From Clostridium sp. UBA3947 (GTDB taxonomy: Bacteria > Bacillota > Clostridia > Clostridiales > Clostridiaceae): a stretch of DNA of 19,622 nucleotides. Position numbers and translations under genes: made by a program. Below, in pieces: positions 13,804 through 19,622 of the stretch. Where the stretch lies: NCBI GenBank assembly GCA_002385545.1, contig DGDR01000083.1, forward strand, positions 1 to 19,622. Direction: 5' to 3'. The notes under the pieces were generated by a model. That model was not told the DNA's origin. It ran no database searches and was given only the letters and a program-made list of their open reading frames with translations. Each line of letters opens with the position of its first letter. The stretch's first letter is position 1.

Positions 13804-15101
13804 TGAGCAATTTATTATTGGCTGTGTATATTTTATCATGTGTGTGCAATGCCATATATTATTTCTGGGTAGCTATGCTATTAGCTTTCCCAGCAGTTTT
13901 GAATAATTATGATCAAAAAGATGAAGGAATAGACTATACAATCTATTTGCTTATTCCATGCTTGAACGAAGCTAAGGTAATTGGAAATACTATAAGGAAC
14001 ATCTTAAGCATGGGCTTAGATAAGGTTTATGTGGTGGCTATTAATGATGGCTCTGAGGATAATACCTTAGAAATTCTTGAAAGCTTTAATTCGGATAAAT
14101 TAATCATAGTTAATCGGGTTTTACCTAATGCAAGGCAAGGAAAAGGTGAAGCCTTAAATTATGCCTATAGCAAGATATTAAAGCATGTGGAGCAGAATAA
14201 TTATAATCCTGAGGAAGTGATTGTGGGAATTTTAGATGCAGATACCTTTATTAAACCCAGTCTTTTGCAAAGGGTAAAGGAAATATTCTATCACGATAAT
14301 AAGGCTGGTATGGTTCAGGCTAGAGTTAGAATTGGAATTTCAACTAGGGATCATATGTTACCATTTTTGCAGGATATAGAGTTCTTTTCATATATTAATA
14401 GAATGCAAAATGCTAGGGAGTATATGGGTACTGTAGCTGCTGCTGGTAATGGTCAGTTTAATCGACTAACTGCTATGAAAACTCTAGGGGATAAACCTTG
14501 GAGTAGATGTTTACTTGAGGATTTCGACTTTAGCTTAAGACTCCTTTTAGCTGGATGGAGAACAAGAATTTTGCAGGATGAAAATATCTATCAGCAAGGG
14601 GTAATGAGTTATAAGAAATATGTGAAGCAAAGAGCTCGTTGGGTACAAGGTTGTATGCAATGCTTACCTTATGCTAAGGAAGTATTTAGGTCCAAGTGCT
14701 TGTCTAAGTGGGGAAAGGCTGAGATTTTTCACTTTTTATCATTACCTATCATCTCTTTGATTTCCATCTTGGTATTGTTAGTATCCTGGATTCTGATATC
14801 AATATCCTTTATGCAGGGCTCTACCATCTTAATTGATAGGCTTTCTATGTATCCTACATCTTACCAAGCCTTATTGCTGGCAATTTTATTTATTGTGATT
14901 TATTTACCAGGGATTATTTTTTCAATAAATTACTGGAGAGATAGCAAGGAAGGTTTATTACGATGTCTCATTGCAGGAATATTTATGCCCCTATATGCCC
15001 TGCTGCAAATTCCTGCGGTAGTATTAGCTGCATATAGACAGCTTATGGGCTACAACAGCTGGGTTAAAACGGAAAGAACAGAAGATATTATTGGAGGTTG
15101 A
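13800..15101 (+). CDS. Processive family-2 glycosyltransferase, membrane-bound, 433 aa
   Basis: The protein resembles synthases of beta-linked polysaccharides (hyaluronan, poly-GlcNAc or cellulose type), which polymerise sugars from UDP-sugars and usually extrude the chain through their own membrane pore. An N-terminal transmembrane segment (about 5-33) precedes the GT-A domain: INDGS (81-85), the metal-binding DAD (146-148), the catalytic-base region LLEDFD (238-243) and the processivity motif QRARW (277-281). Three or four C-terminal transmembrane segments follow (about 310-337, 355-378 and 386-413), and the tail contains WVKTER, as in poly-GlcNAc-type synthases. AGGAG at 13788-13791 supports the start at 13800. 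The sugar substrate is not determined by these motifs. No deacetylase, hydrolase or UDP-sugar gene accompanies it. Confidence 0.9.
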   Translation: MMSNLLLAVYILSCVCNAIYYFWVAMLLAFPAVLNNYDQKDEGIDYTIYLLIPCLNEAKVIGNTIRNILSMGLDKVYVVAINDGSEDNTLEILESFNSDKLIIVNRVLPNARQGKGEALNYAYSKILKHVEQNNYNPEEVIVGILDADTFIKPSLLQRVKEIFYHDNKAGMVQARVRIGISTRDHMLPFLQDIEFFSYINRMQNAREYMGTVAAAGNGQFNRLTAMKTLGDKPWSRCLLEDFDFSLRLLLAGWRTRILQDENIYQQGVMSYKKYVKQRARWVQGCMQCLPYAKEVFRSKCLSKWGKAEIFHFLSLPIISLISILVLLVSWILISISFMQGSTILIDRLSMYPTSYQALLLAILFIVIYLPGIIFSINYWRDSKEGLLRCLIAGIFMPLYALLQIPAVVLAAYRQLMGYNSWVKTERTEDIIGG

Positions 15102-15109
15102 GAAGGTTT

Positions 15110-16633
15110 ATGAAAGTTTCTAAGCTTAAAACTAAAAGATTTTTGGTGTTCCTTATTGCATTAGCCTTGATATTTACCCCTTCAACAATTGCAGCTAATG
15201 CTTATTCTATGGGGCCAAACTTAAATAATATAAGTAACAATGATCAGTGGGACAAGTTTAATGAAACAAAGGGTTATTTGGAGAAGTATTTTGGCAGCTT
15301 CAAAATAGATATAGTTAAATTTGATAATGTGTTTGTCTTTTATGATAAAGATGGTGATGGGGTTTATAATAAGCAAGGAAAAAGTGGAGACTTGCCTATG
15401 GATGGAGTTAAGATTTCAATTAATCACTGGTTAAATTCCACTGGAATATATCCTTTTACCATGTCACAAAACAATGGAAAAGTAAGCTTTTACTTTCCTG
15501 TAATTAACGATATAAAGGATGGCTATTATTTAATGGTTGATGTACCCGATGGATATGAAATAAATGTAACGGAGGACTCCATTTTTGGTAAGGATGGCAA
15601 TACTGGTTACAGTACAATTACCTATAAGATAGGAAATGGACAAGAGAATGGGCAAGGACATGGTAATCTGCTAACCTTTGCTGGAAGGTCTGAGATAATG
15701 ATACCCCTTATAAAGAAAAAGGAAGTAGCTAAAGGGGATTTAGTTATTAGCAGTAAGGACTATACAAATGAAGCTATTACTGGTATAAATTATGATTTAT
15801 ACACTTATACGGACAAGGGATACACAAAGACAGCTACAGCTAGCTCCGATGAAAAGGGCAAAGCAATATTTAAGGATATTCCTGCAGGGACTTCTGTTTA
15901 TGTTAAGGCTACGAACCTTGATAAACTAAAGCTTAAGGCTTTTGAAGGTATTGGTGCAGATGCTTTGTCTGGTTTTATACAAATCAATGAAGGTGAAAAC
16001 AATTTTGAGGTTAAGCTATTAAAGACTTCCTCCATAAGTCTTCAGCAGGTGTATTTATCAACAGCTCAGCCTGTAACTATTCCAATTACTTATGAGCTAT
16101 ATGATATTATAGGACAAGATGAATACCAATATCTTGGAGAAGCTACCGCTGATGACAAGGGAATAGTTACTTTTTCAAATGTTATTGTTGGTAAAAATGT
16201 TTTTGTAAAAGCCAAGGATGTGGACTATGGTAAGCTACAGCCAGTAGAAGGACTTGGAAATATAGACGCCCAATCTGCACCTATTGAGGTTACAGAGGCA
16301 CCAGTGCATTTAGATGTAAAGTATCAGAAGACTGCCTCCTTGGTTATAAAAAGCAAGCTTAATAATAATAAATCTATAACAGGAAATGTCACCTATGCCC
16401 TTTATGATATCAATGAAGATGGTAGCGCAGTGCTACTAGGTCAACAGACTTCTCAGCAAGGGGCCGATGTGGTTTTTGATAAGGTGTTGGTTGGAAAGCA
16501 GGTGTATGTTGAACTTGTGGATTATTCAAAATTCCAGTACAAATCCATGTCTGGTTTAGGTAATAATGACGGAAAATCTGCTCCTATTGTTATAAGAGAT
16601 ACAGATAATATCCTTGAAGTAATTTATTATTAA
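15110..16633 (+). CDS. Secreted protein with three SpaA/Cna-B-like repeats, 507 aa
   Basis: The N-terminus is a Sec signal peptide (basic KTKR, then hydrophobic FLVFLIALALIF) with a probable cleavage after about Ala31. A first domain contains YDKDGDGVYNKQG (Asp79, Asp81, Asp83), a calcium-loop-like start typical of SdrD-B/Cna-B domains, and a pro-protein-like region up to about 200. Three tandem repeats of about 100 residues follow (about 208-306, 307-408 and 409-507). Each has a YxLY strand near its start, G-x-x-x-F-x-x-(I/V)-x-x-G-x-x-V-(Y/F)-V in the middle and a G-(I/L)-G-x-x-D/A-S motif near the end. There is no LPXTG anchor or C-terminal membrane segment, so it is likely released or held by the polysaccharide. 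A TTG at 15098 could extend it, but the ATG at 15110 better suits GGAGG/AAGG. It starts 8 bases after the glycosyltransferase stop. Confidence 0.85.
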   Translation: MKVSKLKTKRFLVFLIALALIFTPSTIAANAYSMGPNLNNISNNDQWDKFNETKGYLEKYFGSFKIDIVKFDNVFVFYDKDGDGVYNKQGKSGDLPMDGVKISINHWLNSTGIYPFTMSQNNGKVSFYFPVINDIKDGYYLMVDVPDGYEINVTEDSIFGKDGNTGYSTITYKIGNGQENGQGHGNLLTFAGRSEIMIPLIKKKEVAKGDLVISSKDYTNEAITGINYDLYTYTDKGYTKTATASSDEKGKAIFKDIPAGTSVYVKATNLDKLKLKAFEGIGADALSGFIQINEGENNFEVKLLKTSSISLQQVYLSTAQPVTIPITYELYDIIGQDEYQYLGEATADDKGIVTFSNVIVGKNVFVKAKDVDYGKLQPVEGLGNIDAQSAPIEVTEAPVHLDVKYQKTASLVIKSKLNNNKSITGNVTYALYDINEDGSAVLLGQQTSQQGADVVFDKVLVGKQVYVELVDYSKFQYKSMSGLGNNDGKSAPIVIRDTDNILEVIYY

Positions 16634-16641
16634 AGATTTTA

Positions 16642-16668
16642 TTGACTATAAACTTAATAAAATATAAC
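16642..16668 (+). promoter_or_regulatory. Possible promoter of the S-box leader
   Basis: TTGACT (16642-16647) is followed after 15 bases by TATAAC (16663-16668), a short spacing. Other TATAAA-like hexamers lie at 16673-16680 without a good -35 box. It begins 9 bases after the stop codon of the secreted repeat protein, so readthrough from that cassette is an alternative source of transcription. Confidence 0.35.
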
Positions 16669-16688
16669 TTAATATAAAATGAAAATAG

Positions 16689-16790
16689 TTCTTATCAAGA
16701 GAGGTGGAGGGAAAGGCCCAATGAAACCCAGCAACACTAGCATGGACTAGAATGTGCTAAATCCTGCAGCCTATGGCTGAAAGATAAGAA
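16689..16790 (+). promoter_or_regulatory. SAM-I (S-box) riboswitch aptamer
   Basis: All conserved S-box elements are visible in order: P1 TTCTTATC (16689-16696) pairing with GATAAGAA (16783-16790), the kink-turn sequence GAGGTGGAGGGA, GGCCC, ATGAAACCC, GCAAC, a P3 hairpin (CACTAG...CTAG...GTG), GTGCTAAATCC and the P4 hairpin GCAGCC-tat-GGCTG, then GAAAGATAAG. The class binds S-adenosylmethionine and normally switches off methionine or cysteine genes. The expression platform is also intact (next entry). No plus-strand gene follows it; the next gene downstream is on the opposite strand. Confidence 0.95.
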
Positions 16791-16813
16791 GCGGTTTAGA
16801 TTGTTAGAACTAT

Positions 16814-16839
16814 AGCTTCCTATCTTGGAAGCTTTTTTT
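16814..16839 (+). terminator. Terminator of the SAM riboswitch
   Basis: AGCTTCC (16814-16820) pairs with GGAAGCT (16827-16833), followed by a T7 tract. A competing antiterminator is clear: 16781-16792 (aagataagaagc) can pair with 16815-16826 (gcttcctatctt) at 11 of 12 positions, sharing the P1 3' strand. So SAM binding should favour termination. Confidence 0.9.
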
Positions 16840-16841
16840 AA

Positions 16842-16871
16842 TATGCTGCTTTGTTTCAAAAAAGTGTTGAT
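16842..16871 (+). repeat. 30-base dispersed repeat, copy B
   Basis: It matches 912-941 at 25 of 30 positions in the same orientation. It lies directly after the S-box terminator, where the regulated gene would be expected. It may mark a rearrangement that removed that gene. Confidence 0.45.
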
Positions 16872-16909
16872 ATATACACTATATATTGAGACAAGCAGTC
16901 TTAGCCAGC

Positions 16910-16990
16910 TTCTAACATCTATAACCGCAAATATCTAAATCCCTAACTGTAACTTCAAATTTTCTACCCTCTAATCTCTAGCCTCTAATT
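16910..16990. repeat. Degenerate CTAAC/CTCTAAT short tandem repeats
   Basis: The stretch is built of irregular 6-9 base units such as ttctaacatct, atctaaatccctaac, tctaccctctaatctctagcctctaatt. The same type of unit (tctgac, tctgat) precedes the terminator hairpins at 5650-5689 and 13199-13238. The array reaches into the 3' end of the CPBP gene and supplies its last codons and stop. Confidence 0.55.
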
Positions 16991-17903
16991 CAGGTTTGTA
17001 CACCTTCCACATATATAGATAACTCAAAAGCAGTATAAAGGTAACAACAAGACCACCTTCAGGCCCAAAGCTTCCGCCGTTTAGTATATTAGGAGTAACC
17101 TTCTCTAGAGTAAAAAGGGAATTGGTTTCTAGGCCGCTAACAAGGAAGCCGCAAATATTACCTTCAAAGTAGTTCCAAGTAATATGATAGCCAATGGCAA
17201 GCCATATATTCTTAGATTTAATGGTCATATAAGCGGTAAGAAGACCAAATAAAAACAGGTTTATGTAGCTTAGGATGTTCATACCGGGATTTAAAGAGTG
17301 CATCAATGAAAATATTATAGATGAAACTATTACTACAACGGAGCTTTTACCGGTTTGTTTCAGTACAGTCATACAGTAGCCTCTAACAAACATTTCCTCG
17401 TTAATGCCCACAAATATGAATAAAATTAGGCTTGTAATAAGGGATATATTAAAATTAGGTTCAGTTAAAGGTCTTGCTAATGCAATATTTCCTGACAGAA
17501 GTAGTATAGCAAAGACTACTAATAGGCTTATAGCGCCAAATAACAATCCTTTAATTAGGTCCTTGTAGCCTTTTTTTATATTAATCATACCTATATCTCT
17601 AATAGGTCTTTTGTCAAATATCTTCCAAAATAAAATGGTAAAGAATATCAACAATAGGCACTGAAGCAGGTTAAGAGTAAATCCTAATCCAGTATTAATG
17701 TTGGTTAAGGTTTTATCAAGATTATTGGACCATTCCATAAGTTGTTCTGCAGTCATGTTATTAGTAGCCATTTCGTATATCATTAGAACTAATCCAAAAA
17801 TTAAAGCTAATATATTCATTGCAAAAAAGAAGGAAAGATAAACTATGGTTATTTTCCAGCCTGACCGGAGCTGAGAGTTTTTATTTGTAAAAATATTTCT
17901 CAT
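16971..17903 (-). CDS. CPBP-family intramembrane glutamic protease, 310 aa
   Basis: The protein has multiple hydrophobic segments and the three CPBP (CAAX protease / bacteriocin-processing) motifs: EExxxR (Glu169, Glu170, Arg174), FxxxH (Phe198, His202) and HxxxN (His240, Asn244). Such proteins are membrane proteases whose bacterial substrates are mostly unknown; some are linked to peptide-bacteriocin maturation or immunity. The ATG follows AGGAGGC. The last residues (LEARD) and the stop are encoded by the short-repeat array at 16910-16990, so the native C-terminus may have been altered. The SAM riboswitch on the other strand lies about 130 bases beyond its stop and points into it. Confidence 0.88.
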   Translation of the reverse strand: MRNIFTNKNSQLRSGWKITIVYLSFFFAMNILALIFGLVLMIYEMATNNMTAEQLMEWSNNLDKTLTNINTGLGFTLNLLQCLLLIFFTILFWKIFDKRPIRDIGMINIKKGYKDLIKGLLFGAISLLVVFAILLLSGNIALARPLTEPNFNISLITSLILFIFVGINEEMFVRGYCMTVLKQTGKSSVVVIVSSIIFSLMHSLNPGMNILSYINLFLFGLLTAYMTIKSKNIWLAIGYHITWNYFEGNICGFLVSGLETNSLFTLEKVTPNILNGGSFGPEGGLVVTFILLLSYLYMWKVYKPELEARD

Positions 17904-17938
17904 TTCAAAGAAGCCTCCTTTTGCTTATAGAAATATAT

Positions 17939-17963
17939 AAATGGAGGCAAGCTACCTCCATTT
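17939..17963 (-). terminator. Hairpin at the end of the 40-codon ORF
   Basis: AAATGGAGG (17939-17947) pairs perfectly with CCTCCATTT (17955-17963) around a 7-base loop. On the minus strand it is followed by ATATATTTC, a poor U tract, and it covers the ORF's stop codon. It lies just upstream of the intact CPBP gene and may separate the two. Confidence 0.5.
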
Positions 17964-18084
17964 AATTACATAACAGAAATTGGTCCTGATAAAATAAGTC
18001 AAGAATAAGAGAAGCTATAGCCTTTCCGTCATTATTGCTAGGATTAGGATATAATTGTGGGTCATTTGATGGATACTGTTGCAT
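17962..18084 (-). CDS. Short 40-codon ORF, possible truncated DUF4190-like protein
   Basis: It begins with an ATG at 18084, spaced 6-7 bases after an AGGGGG ribosome binding site. The first 20 residues are rich in Pro, Asn and Gln (MQQYPSNDPQLYPNP...), then comes DGKAIASLIL, which is how many DUF4190-type membrane proteins begin their first membrane segment (NGKAIASLVLG). Here the frame runs into a polar tail and stops at once instead of continuing as a membrane segment. The likely story is a remnant of a larger membrane protein gene cut by a deletion. It could still be translated. Confidence 0.4.
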   Translation of the reverse strand: MQQYPSNDPQLYPNPSNNDGKAIASLILDLFYQDQFLLCN

Positions 18085-18120
18085 TTATATACCCCCTAAA
18101 AGTAAAATTGATATTTCCAT

Positions 18121-18544
18121 TTATAAAACAGTAGGGTCTGCTACTGAATTATTATCAGGGAGTTTATGATTATTTACCAAGCCTCTACTCATTTTCCATA
18201 TTATAAGGGATATTAAGATAGTGGTAACTATCAGATAAGGAATAACTAAAAATAGAGTGTAATATACCAGTGTAGGCATAATAAGTGTACTTACCAGGTT
18301 ATAGGTTACGTGGATTATGATTGGCACAAAAATAGAGCGAGTCCAATAGTAAGCTAAGGCTATTACCATACCAAGAATTGCTGTGTAAATTCCTTGTAGT
18401 ATGTTACCATGAAATAATCCAAATATTATAGCTTGGGACATAGTCTACTAAAATATTAACAAAACATATAGAAAAAAGACTAGTTATTAGGGCTATTACT
18501 ATAGCACACTCCAAGCAGCTGAAAAAAATTTTTTCATAATTCAT
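18121..18544 (-). pseudogene. Broken CPBP-family protease gene with internal deletion
   Basis: The 106-codon 3' part (18121-18441) keeps the second and third CPBP motifs, FGLFHGN and HVTYNL, plus the membrane segments around them, but lacks the catalytic EExxxR motif. Upstream, in another frame, a start region with AAGGAG (18545-18550) leads into MNYEKIFFSCLECAIVIALITSLFSI-like membrane sequence that stops 46 codons later. An alternative ATG at 18537 with better RBS spacing stops after 12 codons next to an A6T7 run, suggesting a homopolymer slip. Together this looks like a CPBP gene that lost its middle, including its active-site motif. The remaining fragment is unlikely to be an active protease. 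Confidence 0.7.
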
Positions 18545-18641
18545 CTCCTTTTGAAATTAATAAGCAAGTAATTTGCAACGGTAACTATATTTTAAAGGTT
18601 TTGGCTAGATTTGTAAAGAAAAAGACTTCTATTAAGAATTT

Positions 18642-19577
18642 TTATGATAAGCTTCTATATTTTCTCACATACTCATTGAAATCCCAAGATTTCATAAAAT
18701 CTATAGCACTTCTGTAGCCGTGCTTGTAGAGGAGATGAGTTTTTTCTCTGGATATGTTAAAGTCAGTAGCTTCTACATCAAAAGTGGGGATTTCTATAGA
18801 GCGGGCTTTGTTTTTTTCCAGCATATCTTCTGTTACTTGTCCCTGAGACATGGTGGTGGCCACATCTAGCAAAAAGGATAGGGCATCTGTTCTGCCAAGA
18901 CCAGTATAGCTGATATTCTTTCGTTTAAATTTAAAACCTATGGTTGGCCATCTTGGTTTTCCTGGTACATCGAAAATGTTTATCGGATAACAGCAGGTTA
19001 CACAGCCATCTACAATAAAGCTTCTGGTATTTTTATACGCTAGTATTACAGGCTTAAAGTAGAAGGGGATGCTAATACTCATACGGACAGCCTTTGCTAT
19101 AGGAAAATCCATAGGCCTAATACCATAGTAAGCTAAATCCTCTGGCAGCACTAGCATACGATGTCTTGTTATATCTGAAGCTATTATTTTTAATGGGCAT
19201 TTTCCATTTTTGCTTATATGACCAAAGGTTTTTATACCCTTATCTAATAGGAGATCCTGCACCCACCTTTCTACATAGTCCCCTGAATAGATGGAGTTTT
19301 CCATCAGTAGTCCAAGAGGCTTACCCAAGAAAGGTATGCTTCTAACGCCACTCTTGTCCTTAAATTTTTCAAAGTCTATCTCCGTTATTATCCTTTTCAT
19401 TTCCCTTGCAGTATAACCTGCTACTAACAGAGCAGCAATAAGAGCACCTACAGAGCTACCAGCGGCCCTTACCCATCGCCAGCCGCAGGCTTCCATATAA
19501 TTCAGAGCACCTATATGGCCAATTCCTCTAATACCGCCACCTTCAAATACAACGTCAGCAATAATAGTAAACACCAC
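18642..19577 (-). CDS. Patatin-like phospholipase, 311 aa
   Basis: The patatin acyl-hydrolase features are clear: an oxyanion loop EGGGIRG (12-18), the nucleophile elbow GSSVG with Ser42, the SISIPFYFKPV segment (168-178) and the dyad aspartate in DGC (Asp190-Gly191). The enzyme would hydrolyse acyl esters of phospholipids or neutral lipids, probably at the membrane face; no signal peptide is seen. The start is uncertain. GTG codons at 19577 and 19574 overlap AAAGGTGG, and a rare ATT at about 19562 would have better spacing. Upstream lies an AT-rich stretch reaching the window end. No partner gene is evident. The 18551-18641 gap after it shows no clear terminator. Confidence 0.88.
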   Translation of the reverse strand: MVFTIIADVVFEGGGIRGIGHIGALNYMEACGWRWVRAAGSSVGALIAALLVAGYTAREMKRIITEIDFEKFKDKSGVRSIPFLGKPLGLLMENSIYSGDYVERWVQDLLLDKGIKTFGHISKNGKCPLKIIASDITRHRMLVLPEDLAYYGIRPMDFPIAKAVRMSISIPFYFKPVILAYKNTRSFIVDGCVTCCYPINIFDVPGKPRWPTIGFKFKRKNISYTGLGRTDALSFLLDVATTMSQGQVTEDMLEKNKARSIEIPTFDVEATDFNISREKTHLLYKHGYRSAIDFMKSWDFNEYVRKYRSLS

Positions 19578-19622
19578 CTTTGCTTCTTATTACCTAGAGT
19601 TATATATCAATATATGAGATAG

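Overview
The window is AT-rich Firmicutes DNA, most likely from a Clostridium-like anaerobe. The grounds are strong AGGAGG-type ribosome binding sites, TTG/GTG starts, sigma-A promoters, two Gram-positive riboswitch classes (manganese yybP-ykoY and SAM-I/S-box), a monomeric [FeFe] hydrogenase and a YhaM-type nuclease. No phage, conjugation, CRISPR, rRNA or tRNA gene is visible. Most of it is chromosomal housekeeping and accessory DNA, with decayed patches at about 185-1050 and 17940-18550.

Layout, left to right. (1) 98-941: a promoter drives a broken lipoprotein gene (in-frame amber stop plus a frameshift), followed by short repeats that may be remains of a mobile element. (2) 1052-5588, minus strand: a P2-type cation ATPase behind its own promoter and a yybP-ykoY (Mn2+) riboswitch with a terminator/antiterminator platform, and upstream of it a separately promoted [FeFe] hydrogenase. 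(3) 5650-8052: a VOC/glyoxalase-like gene (minus), diverging from a two-gene set, an UlaG-like metallo-beta-lactamase-fold hydrolase and a PfkB sugar kinase (plus). (4) 8085-8433: a convergent intergenic region dense in DnaA boxes around a strong bidirectional terminator. (5) 8449-10615, minus: cca and proC, overlapping by 8 bases. (6) 10818-13174, plus: yhaM, an ACT-domain protein, a DUF2164 protein and a histidine-phosphatase protein, closed by a terminator. (7) 13262-16633, plus: a tightly coupled four-gene cassette of two tiny membrane proteins, a processive family-2 glycosyltransferase and a secreted protein with three Ig/SpaA-like repeats. It looks like a synthase-dependent exopolysaccharide system. 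(8) 16689-16839, plus: a complete SAM-I riboswitch with terminator but no sense-strand gene behind it; readthrough would run antisense into a CPBP protease gene. (9) 16971-19577, minus: an intact CPBP protease, a short remnant ORF, a broken second CPBP gene and a patatin-like lipase.

The observations I rate highest are the orphan S-box riboswitch pointing antisense into the CPBP gene, the DnaA-box cluster away from any dnaA gene, the Mn2+ riboswitch on a calcium-type ATPase, and the compact glycosyltransferase/secreted-repeat-protein cassette. All calls come from reading the sequence by eye. No database search, folding program or expression data was available.
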